Of a stretch of DNA of 64,000 nucleotides, positions 45,611 to 52,925 are shown one piece after another. The notes beneath the pieces were generated by a model that was given only the letters and a program-made list of their open reading frames with translations, was not told the DNA's origin and did no database searches. Each line of letters opens with the position of its first letter. Positions within the stretch are counted from its first letter, which is position 1. This stretch comes from Rhodobacter sp. CZR27. GTDB lineage: Bacteria; Pseudomonadota; Alphaproteobacteria; Rhodobacterales; Rhodobacteraceae. Made by a program: the position numbers and the translations under genes. The DNA is taken from the NCBI RefSeq assembly GCF_002407205.1, contig NZ_CP023548.1:2628501-2692500 (forward strand), read 5' to 3'.

Positions 45611-45906
45611 CAGGCGGCCTCGCGCTCGATCAGGAAACCGCGGTCAGCCAGATCCTGCAGCAGCGCCAGCACCTCGCGCGCGATCACGCCGGGCTCGGCG
45701 GTATATTTCGCTTCAAGCTCGGCCGTCAGGCCGGCGATCGACTTCCGTCCGTCGCAATGCTGCAGCACCTCGACGCAGATGTCGTCGGGCGTCATCACCT
45801 TCTCGGGCACCAGCAGCACCCAGCGCCCGCGCGCGCTGTCCAGGCGCAGCTTCGCGTGGCGGGCCAGCATGACGCGGCTGTCGGGGCCAAGGATACGGCG
45901 GCTCAT
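45610..45906 (-). CDS. pqqD: PQQ biosynthesis chaperone PqqD
   Basis: 98 residues. Binds the PqqA peptide and presents it to PqqE (RiPP recognition element). Begins MSRRILGPDSRVMLARHAKLRLDSARGRWVLLVPEKVM and continues with VEVLQHCDGRKSIAGLTAELEAKY, both typical. Start overlaps the pqqC stop (ATGA). Confidence 0.95.
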   Translation of the reverse strand: MSRRILGPDSRVMLARHAKLRLDSARGRWVLLVPEKVMTPDDICVEVLQHCDGRKSIAGLTAELEAKYTAEPGVIAREVLALLQDLADRGFLIEREAA

Positions 45907-46670
45907 CGCATCTCCTCCGGCACGAAGGCGCCGGGCGGGATGTGACCCAGCACATAGGCATGGTGCAGCGCGTCGAGTTGCACCCACAGCACCTGCGTCT
46001 TGAAGATCAGCGCGTTGCAGACCGCCTCGCGCTGCTCGGGCGTCCGCGCATGCTCGCGGACGTAGCGCAGGGCGAAATCCGCATCGCGCGGTGCCTGCGT
46101 CAGGCGGCGCTGGAAATAGGCCATCACGGTGGGGTTCACGAAGTCGTAGTGCGACAGCATCCCCGAGATCCGCTCGCGATGGATGTTCGGCGCAAAGAGT
46201 TCGGTCAGGCACGAGGCGATGGCCTCGAGCGGGCTCTGATCCCGCACGAAATGCACATAGGCGTCCACGGCGAAGCGGGTGGCGGGCAGGATGCCCTCGG
46301 TCGATTCGACATAGGCGCGATCAAGGCCCAGCGCATCGGTCAGGATCAGCCAGCGGTCGATGCCGCCCTCGCCCGTCTCCGAGCCGTCGTGATCCTCCAG
46401 CCGGTGGCGCCATTCCACCCGCGTCGCGCGGTCGCGGAAGCGCGAGATCACGACCGCGTCCTTCACCGGGATCGAGCACTGGTAGTAGTAGCGGTTCAGC
46501 GCCCAGGCCTGCACCTGCCCCTTCGTCAACTCGCCCCCGTGCAGCATGTGGTGGAACGGGTGGCGGTCGTGATAGCGGGCGGCACCGATCTCGCGAAGCC
46601 GCGCCTCCATCGCGTCGGCGCTGTCGAGCGGGCGGGCGGGCGAAAGCTGCGGCGTCAGGTCGAGACTCAT
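45903..46670 (-). CDS. pqqC: Pyrroloquinoline-quinone synthase PqqC
   Basis: 255 residues, cofactor-less oxidase that closes the ring and performs the eight-electron oxidation giving PQQ. Helical haem-oxygenase-like fold with YHDRHPFHHMLHGGELTKGQVQAWALNRYYYQCSIPVKDA, RLEDHDG and FAPNIHRERISGMLSHYDFV, which carry the substrate-binding histidines and tyrosines. The ATG at 46670 overlaps the pqqB stop. Confidence 0.97.
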   Translation of the reverse strand: MSLDLTPQLSPARPLDSADAMEARLREIGAARYHDRHPFHHMLHGGELTKGQVQAWALNRYYYQCSIPVKDAVVISRFRDRATRVEWRHRLEDHDGSETGEGGIDRWLILTDALGLDRAYVESTEGILPATRFAVDAYVHFVRDQSPLEAIASCLTELFAPNIHRERISGMLSHYDFVNPTVMAYFQRRLTQAPRDADFALRYVREHARTPEQREAVCNALIFKTQVLWVQLDALHHAYVLGHIPPGAFVPEEMR

Positions 46671-47569
46671 GCGACGAACTCCATACCGGGGGAGGGCACG
46701 CACCAGCCGGCGCGCTCGGCCTCCGCTCTCTCGGGCGAGCCCGGCAACAGCACCGGGTTCGAGTTGTTGATGTGGACAAAGACCTTGCGGCCGATACCCA
46801 GGGGTTCGAGCGCGGCCATTGCCCCCTCGGGGCCGGAGATCGAGATATGCCCCATCCGGCGCCCGGTCTTCTGCGACAGGCCCGCCCGGATCATCTCATC
46901 GTCCGACCAGAGCGTGCCATCGAAGAACACGAGGTCCACTCCCGCAAGCCGCGCGGCCAGATCGGGCGTGACCTCGGCACAGCCGGGCAGGACGAAGGCC
47001 TGCCGCCCGCCGGCCGAGAGCCTGAGGCCGAGGCTGTCGCCCTCGGCCGCCCCCGCCTCCTCGCGGTAAAGCGCAGGCTTGCCCGGCACGGCGAAGGCCT
47101 CGACCGTCAGGCCCGAGGGCGTGCCGTCGGGCAGCGCCGGCTCGAACGGCCGGTCGAGCGACAGGGGCAGGCGCGGCACCAGATCCTCGCGCAGGACGCC
47201 GAAGATCGGGTTGGCCGCCAGCACCGCCAGCACCTCGGGATGCGCGTGGATCGCGAAGGGCCAGCCCTCGCGGAGCGTCAGCAGGCCCGCGACCGCATCG
47301 ACCTCGGCATTCGTCAGGACGACCCCCGCGATCGGCGAGTGACGAAGGCCGTGCCGCGGATGCAGCGCGGGCGTGTCGAGGATCTGCTGGCGCAGGTCGG
47401 GTGAGGCGTTGATCAGGAACCAGTGCTCGCCATCCGCACTGACCGCCAGCGCGCACTGGCCGTTGCGAAGCGAGGGCTCCGTGCGCGCCTCACGGCAGCC
47501 GGGGCAGTTGCAGTTCCACTGCGGCAGGCCGCCGCCTGCTGCGGAGCCGAGGACGATGATCCGAAGCAT
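46667..47569 (-). CDS. pqqB: PQQ biosynthesis protein PqqB
   Basis: 300 residues, metallo-beta-lactamase fold hydroxylase acting on the tyrosine-derived moiety. Begins MLRIIVLGSAAGGGLPQWNCNCPGC, with NCNCPGC a conserved cysteine cluster. Metal-site segments LTNAEVDAVAGLL, FFDGTLWSDDEMI and GHISISGPEGA follow. In place of canonical HxHxDH only a variant is present, as is normal for PqqB. Starts about 20 bases after pqqA. Confidence 0.95.
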   Translation of the reverse strand: MLRIIVLGSAAGGGLPQWNCNCPGCREARTEPSLRNGQCALAVSADGEHWFLINASPDLRQQILDTPALHPRHGLRHSPIAGVVLTNAEVDAVAGLLTLREGWPFAIHAHPEVLAVLAANPIFGVLREDLVPRLPLSLDRPFEPALPDGTPSGLTVEAFAVPGKPALYREEAGAAEGDSLGLRLSAGGRQAFVLPGCAEVTPDLAARLAGVDLVFFDGTLWSDDEMIRAGLSQKTGRRMGHISISGPEGAMAALEPLGIGRKVFVHINNSNPVLLPGSPERAEAERAGWCVPSPGMEFVA

Positions 47570-47587
47570 CGCAGCAGGCCTCGCCGG

Positions 47588-47668
47588 TTACTTGCGCTTC
47601 GCGCAGGCGTACATGTTGATTTCCATGCCGACCGGTGTCTCGTCGTAGCGCGGTGTCTTCCAGGCCAT
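47588..47668 (-). CDS. pqqA: PQQ precursor peptide PqqA
   Basis: 26 residues, MAWKTPRYDETPVGMEINMY then ACAKRK. The glutamate (16) and tyrosine (20) in E-I-N-M-Y give the required ExxxY pair that becomes PQQ. The start is followed by the usual MxW-K/x-P. AGGAGGAG lies six bases before the ATG. First gene of pqqABCDE; its upstream region was altered by an integrated element whose left core is about 90 bases away. Confidence 0.95.
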   Translation of the reverse strand: MAWKTPRYDETPVGMEINMYACAKRK

Positions 47669-47758
47669 CGTGTCTCCTCCTCTCTTCGATGGGCGCCGCA
47701 CGGGGCGGCTGGGATCGAGTATTCCGGCTGCGGCAAATAGTCGCCAGCTATGCGGAGG

Positions 47759-47774
47759 ATAGGCCGGGCCTATG
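47759..47774. repeat. Left attachment-like core (attL)
   Basis: ATAGGCC-G-GGCCTATG, a palindrome with an odd centre base. It matches the right core at 52911-52925 except for one extra G. It lies 90 bases from the pqqA start, on the upstream side. Confidence 0.65.
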
Positions 47775-47792
47775 GGGCAGGCCTCGTCTAAG

Positions 47793-47854
47793 CCACTGAT
47801 AACCAAGCAACCTTCTGTTTCTCTTGAGGTTTCCAGACACCAAGTGGTAAACAT
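47793..47854. repeat. Left arm-type integrase sites
   Basis: CCACTGATAACC (47793-47804) and AGTGGTAAACAT (47843-47854). The second is identical to the right-end copy at 52842-52853, and the first resembles CCACTGGCAACA at 52828-52839. The CCACT/AGTGG halves are inverted relative to each other. All lie just inside the cores, as arm sites of lambda-type integrases do. Confidence 0.6.
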
Positions 47855-47865
47855 GGATGGGAAAC

Positions 47866-49438
47866 ATGAGGATTCGAATGGCTGGGCCGAGGCTGCGGGG
47901 AAGCGTCTGGATCTTGCAGGACCGGGTGCCGCAGGACGTTGTTGAACGGCATCGGGGAACAAGGATCACCGTCACCCTCGGAGGCGAGTCTCAGGCCGTG
48001 ACGCTGGGGGTGCAGGTCAAGTTCTCCCTCCGCACCAGTGACCGCAGGGTCGCGATGGAGCGGCACAGGGAAGCCTCTGCCCAGCTTGGGGAAGCCTACG
48101 CCGTCTTACGCCAAACCGATGCCAGCGGCCCTGTGCGCCTCACGGATCGCCAGTGCAGCGCAATTGCGGGCGTCTACTTCGACCAGATCAAGGCCCGCCA
48201 TGCGGAAGATCCGGGTGATCCTGACCAGTGGGACGCAGGGAACGCTGCTGCCCGAGACCTTGGGGAGACGCATGAAGGCCGCGAGAGGATGCACGGCGAG
48301 GAAGCCACGGCGATACTTGTCAGCCGGGGACTTGCTCTGATCGACACGGACAGCCGGGAACGGCTTCTGTCTTCAATGCATCGGGCTTTCATGGACGCAG
48401 CACAGCGCATCCAGAAGGCAGCAGAGGGTGACTTCTCGGGCATGGTCGGAGGCGACAGGCGGTATCCCAAGGCCCCCTGCCGTGCAGCCCAAGCCACAGG
48501 TGACGTTGAAGGACGTTCGGGATCGGTGGATCGAGGATCGCCGGTCACAAGGGAAGGCCGAACGCTCGATCTCCATCTTCCAACGGAACTTCGCCGCCTT
48601 CATTGACTATCTGGGCGGGGATGAGGATCGAGACGCAAAGACCATCACCCCGGATGACATTGAAGGCTGGATCGCTCATCTGCTGGCAAAGGGGCTGAGC
48701 CGGAAGTCTATCGGTGACAGCCACATCGCCTTGGTCAAAGCGGGGTTTATGCTCTCACGCAGGAAGCTGCCCCAGTGGCCGTTCGAGAATGTGAGGTTCA
48801 CTGTTCCCGAGAAGCGCACGGAGCGGTCTAAGGGCTTCACCTCAGACGAGGCAAGCGCAATACTCAAGGCGGCGAGGGATGGTCTCGGGAGAGGCCCCAG
48901 AACGCCCGAGACTCTAAGGAGGGCGTATCGCTGGGTGCCGTGGATCTGCGCTTATACGGGCGCGAGGGTTGGCGAGATTATCCAGCTACGGAAGCAGGAC
49001 TTTCGAGAGGAGAACGGGATCAAGTTCATCCGCATCACGCCGGAAGCTGGCACCACCAAGACCGGGATGTTCCGAGACGTGCCGCTGCATGAACAACTTT
49101 TAGCAGAGGGCCTTTGGGAGTTCGTGGCCGACCTTCCTCCCGGTACCGTATTTATGCCCAAACCCAAGACCGAGGGCGCGTTTATTGATACTACGGCGGT
49201 GGCGGGAAGGCTGAGGGAGTGGATCAGAACGACGGTCGGTATCAAGGATGGACGAGTGCAGCCTAATCACGCATGGCGGCATCGCTTCATCACCGTTGCC
49301 CGAGGCAAGATGTCAGACGAGACGCGGAACAAGATCACCGGCCACGCAGATGGAAACGTCAGCGCGGGCTACGGCGAGACTGAATTGCCCGTGCTGGTCG
49401 AAGCTATTGCTCAGATGCCACGCATCGCTTTCACTTGA
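47866..49438 (+). pseudogene. Tyrosine integrase, frameshifted at a C5 run
   Basis: Phage-type site-specific recombinase in two reading frames. The N-terminal part (to about 48472) has MAGPRLRGSVWILQDRVPQDVVERHRG and helical arm-binding sequence. The C-terminal part (to 49438) has core-binding VTLKDVRDRWIEDRRSQGKAERSI and the catalytic domain with CAYTGARVGEIIQL (Arg), TKTG, HAWRHRF (H-x-x-R) and TGHADGNVSAGYG (His, Tyr). Removing one C from CCCCC at 48473-48477 joins the frames as YPKAPAVQPKPQVTLKDV, so a single inserted base broke the gene. Two ATGs are near the start (47857 and 47866); GGATGGGA precedes the latter. Confidence 0.85.
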
Positions 49439-49462
49439 GTGTGTTGCAACTTTAGGATCGCC

Positions 49463-50131
49463 ATGGTTCAGTTTGCAGATTTCGTTCTTGATCGTTACCT
49501 GGCACCCGAAGCATCAAAGTTCTTGGAGTTCGAAGCCCCGAATTTAACGCCACGTCCAGATTATCTCGCTGCCCATCTCTTAAATAGCGTGTTCTACACG
49601 ACCCCGGTCGCCGACAATGAATTGGTTTTGATGCTGATCCGACGACTGGATCAAGCACACACAGAGTATGAAGCAGGCAGAAGCGATGCACTCCGTTATG
49701 TTGAAGCGCTGCGGACCGGTAACCACGCAGTCCGCGCCTACTGGCACGCTCTAATGCACTTTGAGCAATGCATCGTTGCCACCTATCTCGCCGTATTGGC
49801 ACATAGCTCGATCTCAGAAATCTGGGACAAAGACACGGAAAAGCCGTTTCAGAAGGGAGATGGCAGTTCTTGCGAACGACTGAATCTACTATACACGGCG
49901 ATTAAGCATTCACACAAGTGGTTGCAAGAGAGAGGAACATCAAGCAATTCGGCGATTTGGCTGTCGAACCTGTCGTTGAAAGGCATTCAAAAGACCGGTC
50001 AGGTGATTGAATTACGATACGATGAGATAGCGGAAGCAATCAGCTTGTTGAGCGATGATGCGACTTGGCGATGCTTTGAAGTACATAGAGAATTGCGTAC
50101 GCGAAAGCCACCTGTAGAGCTTGGCAGCTAA
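49463..50131 (+). CDS. Cargo protein of unknown function, element gene
   Basis: 222 residues, mainly predicted helix, no signal peptide or membrane segment. Begins MVQFADFVLDRYLAPEASKFLEFEAP; middle LRTGNHAVRAYWHALMHFEQCIVATYLAVLAH; later SCERLNLLYTAIKHSHKWLQERGTSSNSAIWLSNLSLK. Codon use is markedly more AT-rich than neighbours, consistent with import. It starts 24 bases after the integrase stop. No family recognised. Position directly after an integrase in a small element makes accessory or defence cargo plausible but unproven. Confidence 0.7.
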   Translation: MVQFADFVLDRYLAPEASKFLEFEAPNLTPRPDYLAAHLLNSVFYTTPVADNELVLMLIRRLDQAHTEYEAGRSDALRYVEALRTGNHAVRAYWHALMHFEQCIVATYLAVLAHSSISEIWDKDTEKPFQKGDGSSCERLNLLYTAIKHSHKWLQERGTSSNSAIWLSNLSLKGIQKTGQVIELRYDEIAEAISLLSDDATWRCFEVHRELRTRKPPVELGS

Positions 50132-50274
50132 TGAGATGGAGAAGCGGCGGGCAGCGGAGGCAACCGATTCATCTGCGGATATATTCCACAAGTGCTTGTA
50201 ATACATTGCGTTTTCTAATTCCATCTACTGCCTGCTACACCTCCTGACCATCACCAACTCAGGAGATCCCCGGT

Positions 50275-50520
50275 ATGGAACCGACCATCGGCTTTGGCGT
50301 CTACCGCTTCACCCTCGAAATCTACCGGCGCTGGTTCTTCGTCAGCATCCCGATGCTTGGCGAAATCTGCGCTTCCCCCGTCATGGTGCTGACCTTCGAT
50401 CCGTGGTCGGAGGTGCCAGAGGAGGCGGCCGAGACGAAGGCTCACCGATACGCCGAAGAGATCAAACGCAATCGGATTGACTTTGGTCGCGGCTCTGGGT
50501 CTGGCAGACGCATGGCGTGA
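50275..50520 (+). CDS. Small element protein, unknown function
   Basis: 81 residues. Begins MEPTIGFGVYRFTLEIYRRWFFVSIPMLGEICA, then an acidic-to-basic stretch (WSEVPEEAAETKAHRYAEEIKRNRIDF) and a glycine-rich tail. Codon use looks coding and AGGAG lies about nine bases before the ATG. Not a recognised family. The preceding 140 bases are AT-rich and without a gene. Confidence 0.6.
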   Translation: MEPTIGFGVYRFTLEIYRRWFFVSIPMLGEICASPVMVLTFDPWSEVPEEAAETKAHRYAEEIKRNRIDFGRGSGSGRRMA

Positions 50521-50966
50521 CGCGATGAGGGCCGCGGACGGGCGCTGATGATCCAGCCCATGGACAGACACCAGTCAGAGCCAGCGGGCCTGTAGCGCAG
50601 CCACCGCAGCGGCTGGAGGTGGTCCCGGATGTTTCCTGACAAAAATCCGAGAAGCCAGATCAGATAAGAGGATTCCTGGCTTCCCCCCGCTGGGGGTGGC
50701 TGGATGTCGTACAAGGACAGCCAGACCTTCGGGAAATGCCCCCGGAATGCAGAAGGATCTCCCGGCACGGCGGGGGCATTTGCCGATGCTGCCTTCAAGC
50801 AGCGCCTTGCCCGTCTGATCCCGGCTCGTCTTGCTCGTGTCTCATTGGGGCAAGGTCCAGTGAGTCGTCTCATGAGATCATCTTCTGCGTCTCACAGAAA
50901 TGGTCATTGACATTCTGGGACACCCAAGCCAGAACATCTAAGACACCAGTGAGACAGGAGACGACG
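50521..50966. other. Gene-free region upstream of serine recombinase
   Basis: 446 bases without a supported gene. The right half carries four GTCTCA/TGAGAC hexamers (50839, 50867, 50889, 50950) and the partial inverted repeat TTCTGG...CCAGAA near 50917-50935, likely recombination (res) or autoregulatory sites of the recombinase. Confidence 0.5.
50839..50955 (+). repeat. GTCTCA hexamer array upstream of recombinase
   Basis: GTCTCA at 50839-50844, 50867-50872 and 50889-50894, and its inverse TGAGAC at 50950-50955. Spacings are 28, 22 and 61 bases. The array ends 11 bases before the recombinase ATG. A res site or operator for the recombinase is a reasonable guess. Confidence 0.45.
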
Positions 50967-51536
50967 ATGATCATCGGCTATGCCCGGACCTCGACCCTCG
51001 ACCAGACGGCGGGCCTTGAGGCGCAGGAGCGTGATCTACAGGCGGCAGGCTGCGAGCGGATCTTCGTGGAACAGGTCTCCTCGGTGGACATGGTGGCCCT
51101 TGCCAAGCTGGCCGAGGCGCTGGAGTTCGTGCGCCAAGGCGACACCCTCGTGGTCACCAAGCTGGACCGGCTGGCCCGCTCGGTGGCACACCTGATGGAG
51201 ATCCTTACCAAGCTGGAGACGAAGGGAGCGAGCCTGCGCATCCTCGGAATGGGCATCGACACGGCGACACCCACCGGCAAGCTGATGCTGACCATCCTCG
51301 GAGGCGTGGCCGAGTTCGAACGGGCGATCATGCTGGAGCGTCAGCGCGAGGGCATCGCGAAGGCCAAGGCCGAGGGCAAGTACAAGGGCCGGAAGCCCAC
51401 AGCACGGGCACAGGCCGATCAGGTGCAGCGCCTCAAGGCCGAAGGTCTGAAAGCGTCCGAGATCGCCGAGAAGCTGGGGATGGGGAGGGCGAGTGTTTAT
51501 CGGATCCTCGCGGATGCTCCCGAACACCGGCACTGA
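50967..51536 (+). CDS. Serine recombinase (resolvase/invertase family)
   Basis: 189 residues. Catalytic domain: MIIGYARTSTLDQTAGLEAQ with the nucleophile in the RTSTLDQ motif, then TLVVTKLDRLARSVAHLMEIL and GKLMLTILGGVAEFERAIMLERQREGIAKAKAEGKYKGRKPT. A C-terminal Hin-type helix-turn-helix follows: ADQVQRLKAEGLKASEIAEKLGMGRASVYRILAD. Length is normal for Tn3 resolvases. ACAGGAG lies seven to eight bases before the ATG. Two decayed relatives lie further right in the element. Confidence 0.93.
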   Translation: MIIGYARTSTLDQTAGLEAQERDLQAAGCERIFVEQVSSVDMVALAKLAEALEFVRQGDTLVVTKLDRLARSVAHLMEILTKLETKGASLRILGMGIDTATPTGKLMLTILGGVAEFERAIMLERQREGIAKAKAEGKYKGRKPTARAQADQVQRLKAEGLKASEIAEKLGMGRASVYRILADAPEHRH

Positions 51537-51539
51537 GTC

Positions 51540-52001
51540 TCAGCTGTTAGAGAGGAGTTGATCCAATTCTTGACCTAACTGGTCATCCGCCAGATTTTGT
51601 GTCTGAGCAACCAGGACATCGCGAGCGGCTGCAATCATCCGTTCATCGAGAGGTGTGAGGGGCAGAAGGAAGCTATTCGCCTCTACTCCCAATAGCAATT
51701 CGCTGAGGCACACCATGAGTGGCGCATGTAGGCGTCCGTCCTTAGGTAGCTTGTCTACTGCCATGGCGAGAGCCAAGCCTGCAAATGCGATTTTGTGCGG
51801 ACGCTGACCAAAGCGGCCGTCGAAATATTCAGGGCTTTGCTCCCAGACTTTGCTTACCACGCTGTTAGCCAAGGATGCGGCGTTGGCATCAAGCAGGCCT
51901 ACCTTTATTTGCTCCTCAAGCAGCGTCTGTATAACAGCGGCCGCTTCCGCTTTCTTCCACTGATCCTTTATGCCTTTAAACAAAACGAGACTCCATTTCA
52001 A
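51540..52001 (-). CDS. Element protein of unknown function
   Basis: About 153 residues, convergent with the recombinase (three bases between stops). Sequence: LKWSLVLFKGIKDQWKKAEAAAVIQTLLEEQIKVGLLDANAASLANSVVSKVWEQSPEYFDGRF then LALAMAVDKLPKDGRLHAPLMVCLSELLLGVEANSFLLPLTPLDERMIAAARDVL. Helical, no signal peptide. The frame is open to 52229, but the part beyond about 52001 overlaps other sequence and has no coding character. A TTG at 52001 is the likeliest start; the ribosome site is weak. AT-rich; function unknown. Confidence 0.55.
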   Translation of the reverse strand: MKWSLVLFKGIKDQWKKAEAAAVIQTLLEEQIKVGLLDANAASLANSVVSKVWEQSPEYFDGRFGQRPHKIAFAGLALAMAVDKLPKDGRLHAPLMVCLSELLLGVEANSFLLPLTPLDERMIAAARDVLVAQTQNLADDQLGQELDQLLSNS

Positions 52002-52104
52002 CGATCCAGGATGATGCCATAGACGAGACGGTGACAAACGTCCATGCTCCAAGCATGTGCAAGTATCGAGCCAGTTGTGCGTAAGCCAGCAGGCGAGGCG
52101 ACAC

Positions 52105-52458
52105 ATGATCATCAAGACCGTGATCAACGGGATGGTCTTCGACGGTGCCACGCGGGATCCGATGCAGCAGGCTGTGCGTGACGCCCTGATCGCCTTCATG
52201 GCGGCATAGGCGCAGGCCGAGGCCACCAAGGTAGCCCAGAATGCGGGGATCGAGGCGGCGAAGGGTGACGCCGAACGCTACCGGGGCAAGAAGTCCAGCT
52301 ACGACCGGGCGACCTTCACCACCGTCTGCGATCATCTGGCGCTTCGCCGTGGTGCTTCGGAGATCGCCAAGGCCACCGGCCTGTCGCGCCAGACCATTCT
52401 GCGGATCAGGGACCAGCGGGCGGACGCCGAACTTGCCCTGTCGAGGTCGGGCTTGTGA
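52105..52458 (+). pseudogene. 5'-truncated recombinase fragment with internal stop
   Basis: Reads IIKTVINGMVFDGATRDPMQQAVRDALIAFMAA, an in-frame TAG at 52207-52209, then AQAEATKVAQNAGIEAAKGDAERYRGKKSSYDRATFTTVCDHL and SEIAKATGLSRQTILRIRD. This is the long helix, linker and helix-turn-helix of a serine recombinase lacking its catalytic domain. It belongs to a different subgroup from the intact one at 50967. Upstream DNA does not restore the missing part. Confidence 0.7.
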
Positions 52459-52593
52459 CGGGGAGGATTATGGTTTTTTGGCTAGATCCTCGGGCTTAGA
52501 TGGCCTTGCCGGTGAAACACGGATCTGGTACACAAACACTGCAACGCACGAAGAATATTCGTAGCATTATCATTTTCTTGAGTGACTTTTGGC

Positions 52594-52621
52594 GGGAGTT
52601 CAATCCTCTCTTGCGGCCCCA
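52594..52621 (+). other. tRNA 3' fragment (T arm, acceptor, CCA)
   Basis: T arm GGGAG-TTCAATC-CTCTC, then TTGCGGC-C-CCA, i.e. the last 28 bases of a tRNA, without the 5' part. It agrees with tRNA-Thr(GGT) of this window at 24 of 28 positions but belongs to a slightly different tRNA. Such fragments mark attachment sites of tRNA-targeting elements. Confidence 0.65.
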
Positions 52622-52631
52622 ACTCATCCTG

Positions 52632-52775
52632 TTGAAGTGAAAGGGCTGGAAGCCCACGGCACCGGCTCGAGCGGATCAATTCCCGGGCCTCAAGGACGAA
52701 GTGTTGGGAGCGTCGGAGATCGCAGAGAGGCTAAGGATCGGTTGGGCCAGCGTTTACCGCATGCTTGCCGACTGA
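52632..52775 (+). pseudogene. Recombinase C-terminal remnant
   Basis: The sequence aligns codon for codon with the end of the intact recombinase: KGWKPTAPARADQ matches KGRKPTARAQADQ, and SEIAERLRIGWASVYRMLAD matches SEIAEKLGMGRASVYRILAD. A TGA at 52638-52640 replaces the Tyr codon of KYKGRKP. Only the linker and helix-turn-helix remain. Confidence 0.75.
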
Positions 52776-52827
52776 GGGTGCGTGGTCGCGAGTCGTTCGT
52801 CTCGGCTGGGGCGATTATGGCTTTTGA

Positions 52828-52853
52828 CCACTGGCAACATCAGTGGTAAACAT
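52828..52853. repeat. Right arm-type integrase sites
   Basis: CCACTGGCAACA (52828-52839) and AGTGGTAAACAT (52842-52853), the latter identical over 12 bases to 47843-47854. They lie 60-80 bases inside the right core. Confidence 0.6.
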
Positions 52854-52910
52854 CGAACAGACCTTGAGCGAAAATTTGCCGATATTACAGCTAGTTGCGC
52901 GACTGAAGGC

Positions 52911-52925
52911 ATAGGCCGGCCTATG
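52911..52925. repeat. Right attachment-like core (attR), overlaps lysR stop
   Basis: ATAGGCCGGCCTATG; with the preceding C it forms a perfect 16-base palindrome, CATAGGCC-GGCCTATG. The lysR stop codon (TAG on the minus strand, 52921-52923) is inside it, so recombination here would leave the lysR coding end intact. Confidence 0.65.

Larger units (their letters stand above)
47759..52925. mobile_element. Small integrated element between pqqA and lysR
   Basis: 5.17 kb interval bounded by two near-identical palindromes (cores) and containing inner repeated sites, a tyrosine integrase reading inward, serine recombinases and fragments, genes of unknown function and a tRNA fragment. Base composition falls below that of the flanks, notably in 49440-50250 and 51540-52020. 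Host genes pqqABCDE and lysR lie on either side in the same direction and would be about 125 bases apart without it. Boundaries are inferred from repeats and gene content. Confidence 0.75.

Noticed and set aside
52002..52229. N-terminal extension of the unknown element gene
   Set aside because: This part overlaps the recombinase fragment in antisense and its composition changes sharply; the real start is probably near 52001.
47759..52925. Interpretation of the paired palindromes as LysR binding sites
   Set aside because: They lack the usual T-N11-A form, lie at element edges with repeated arm-like sites beside them, and one overlaps a stop codon. Not ruled out, but the attachment reading fits better.
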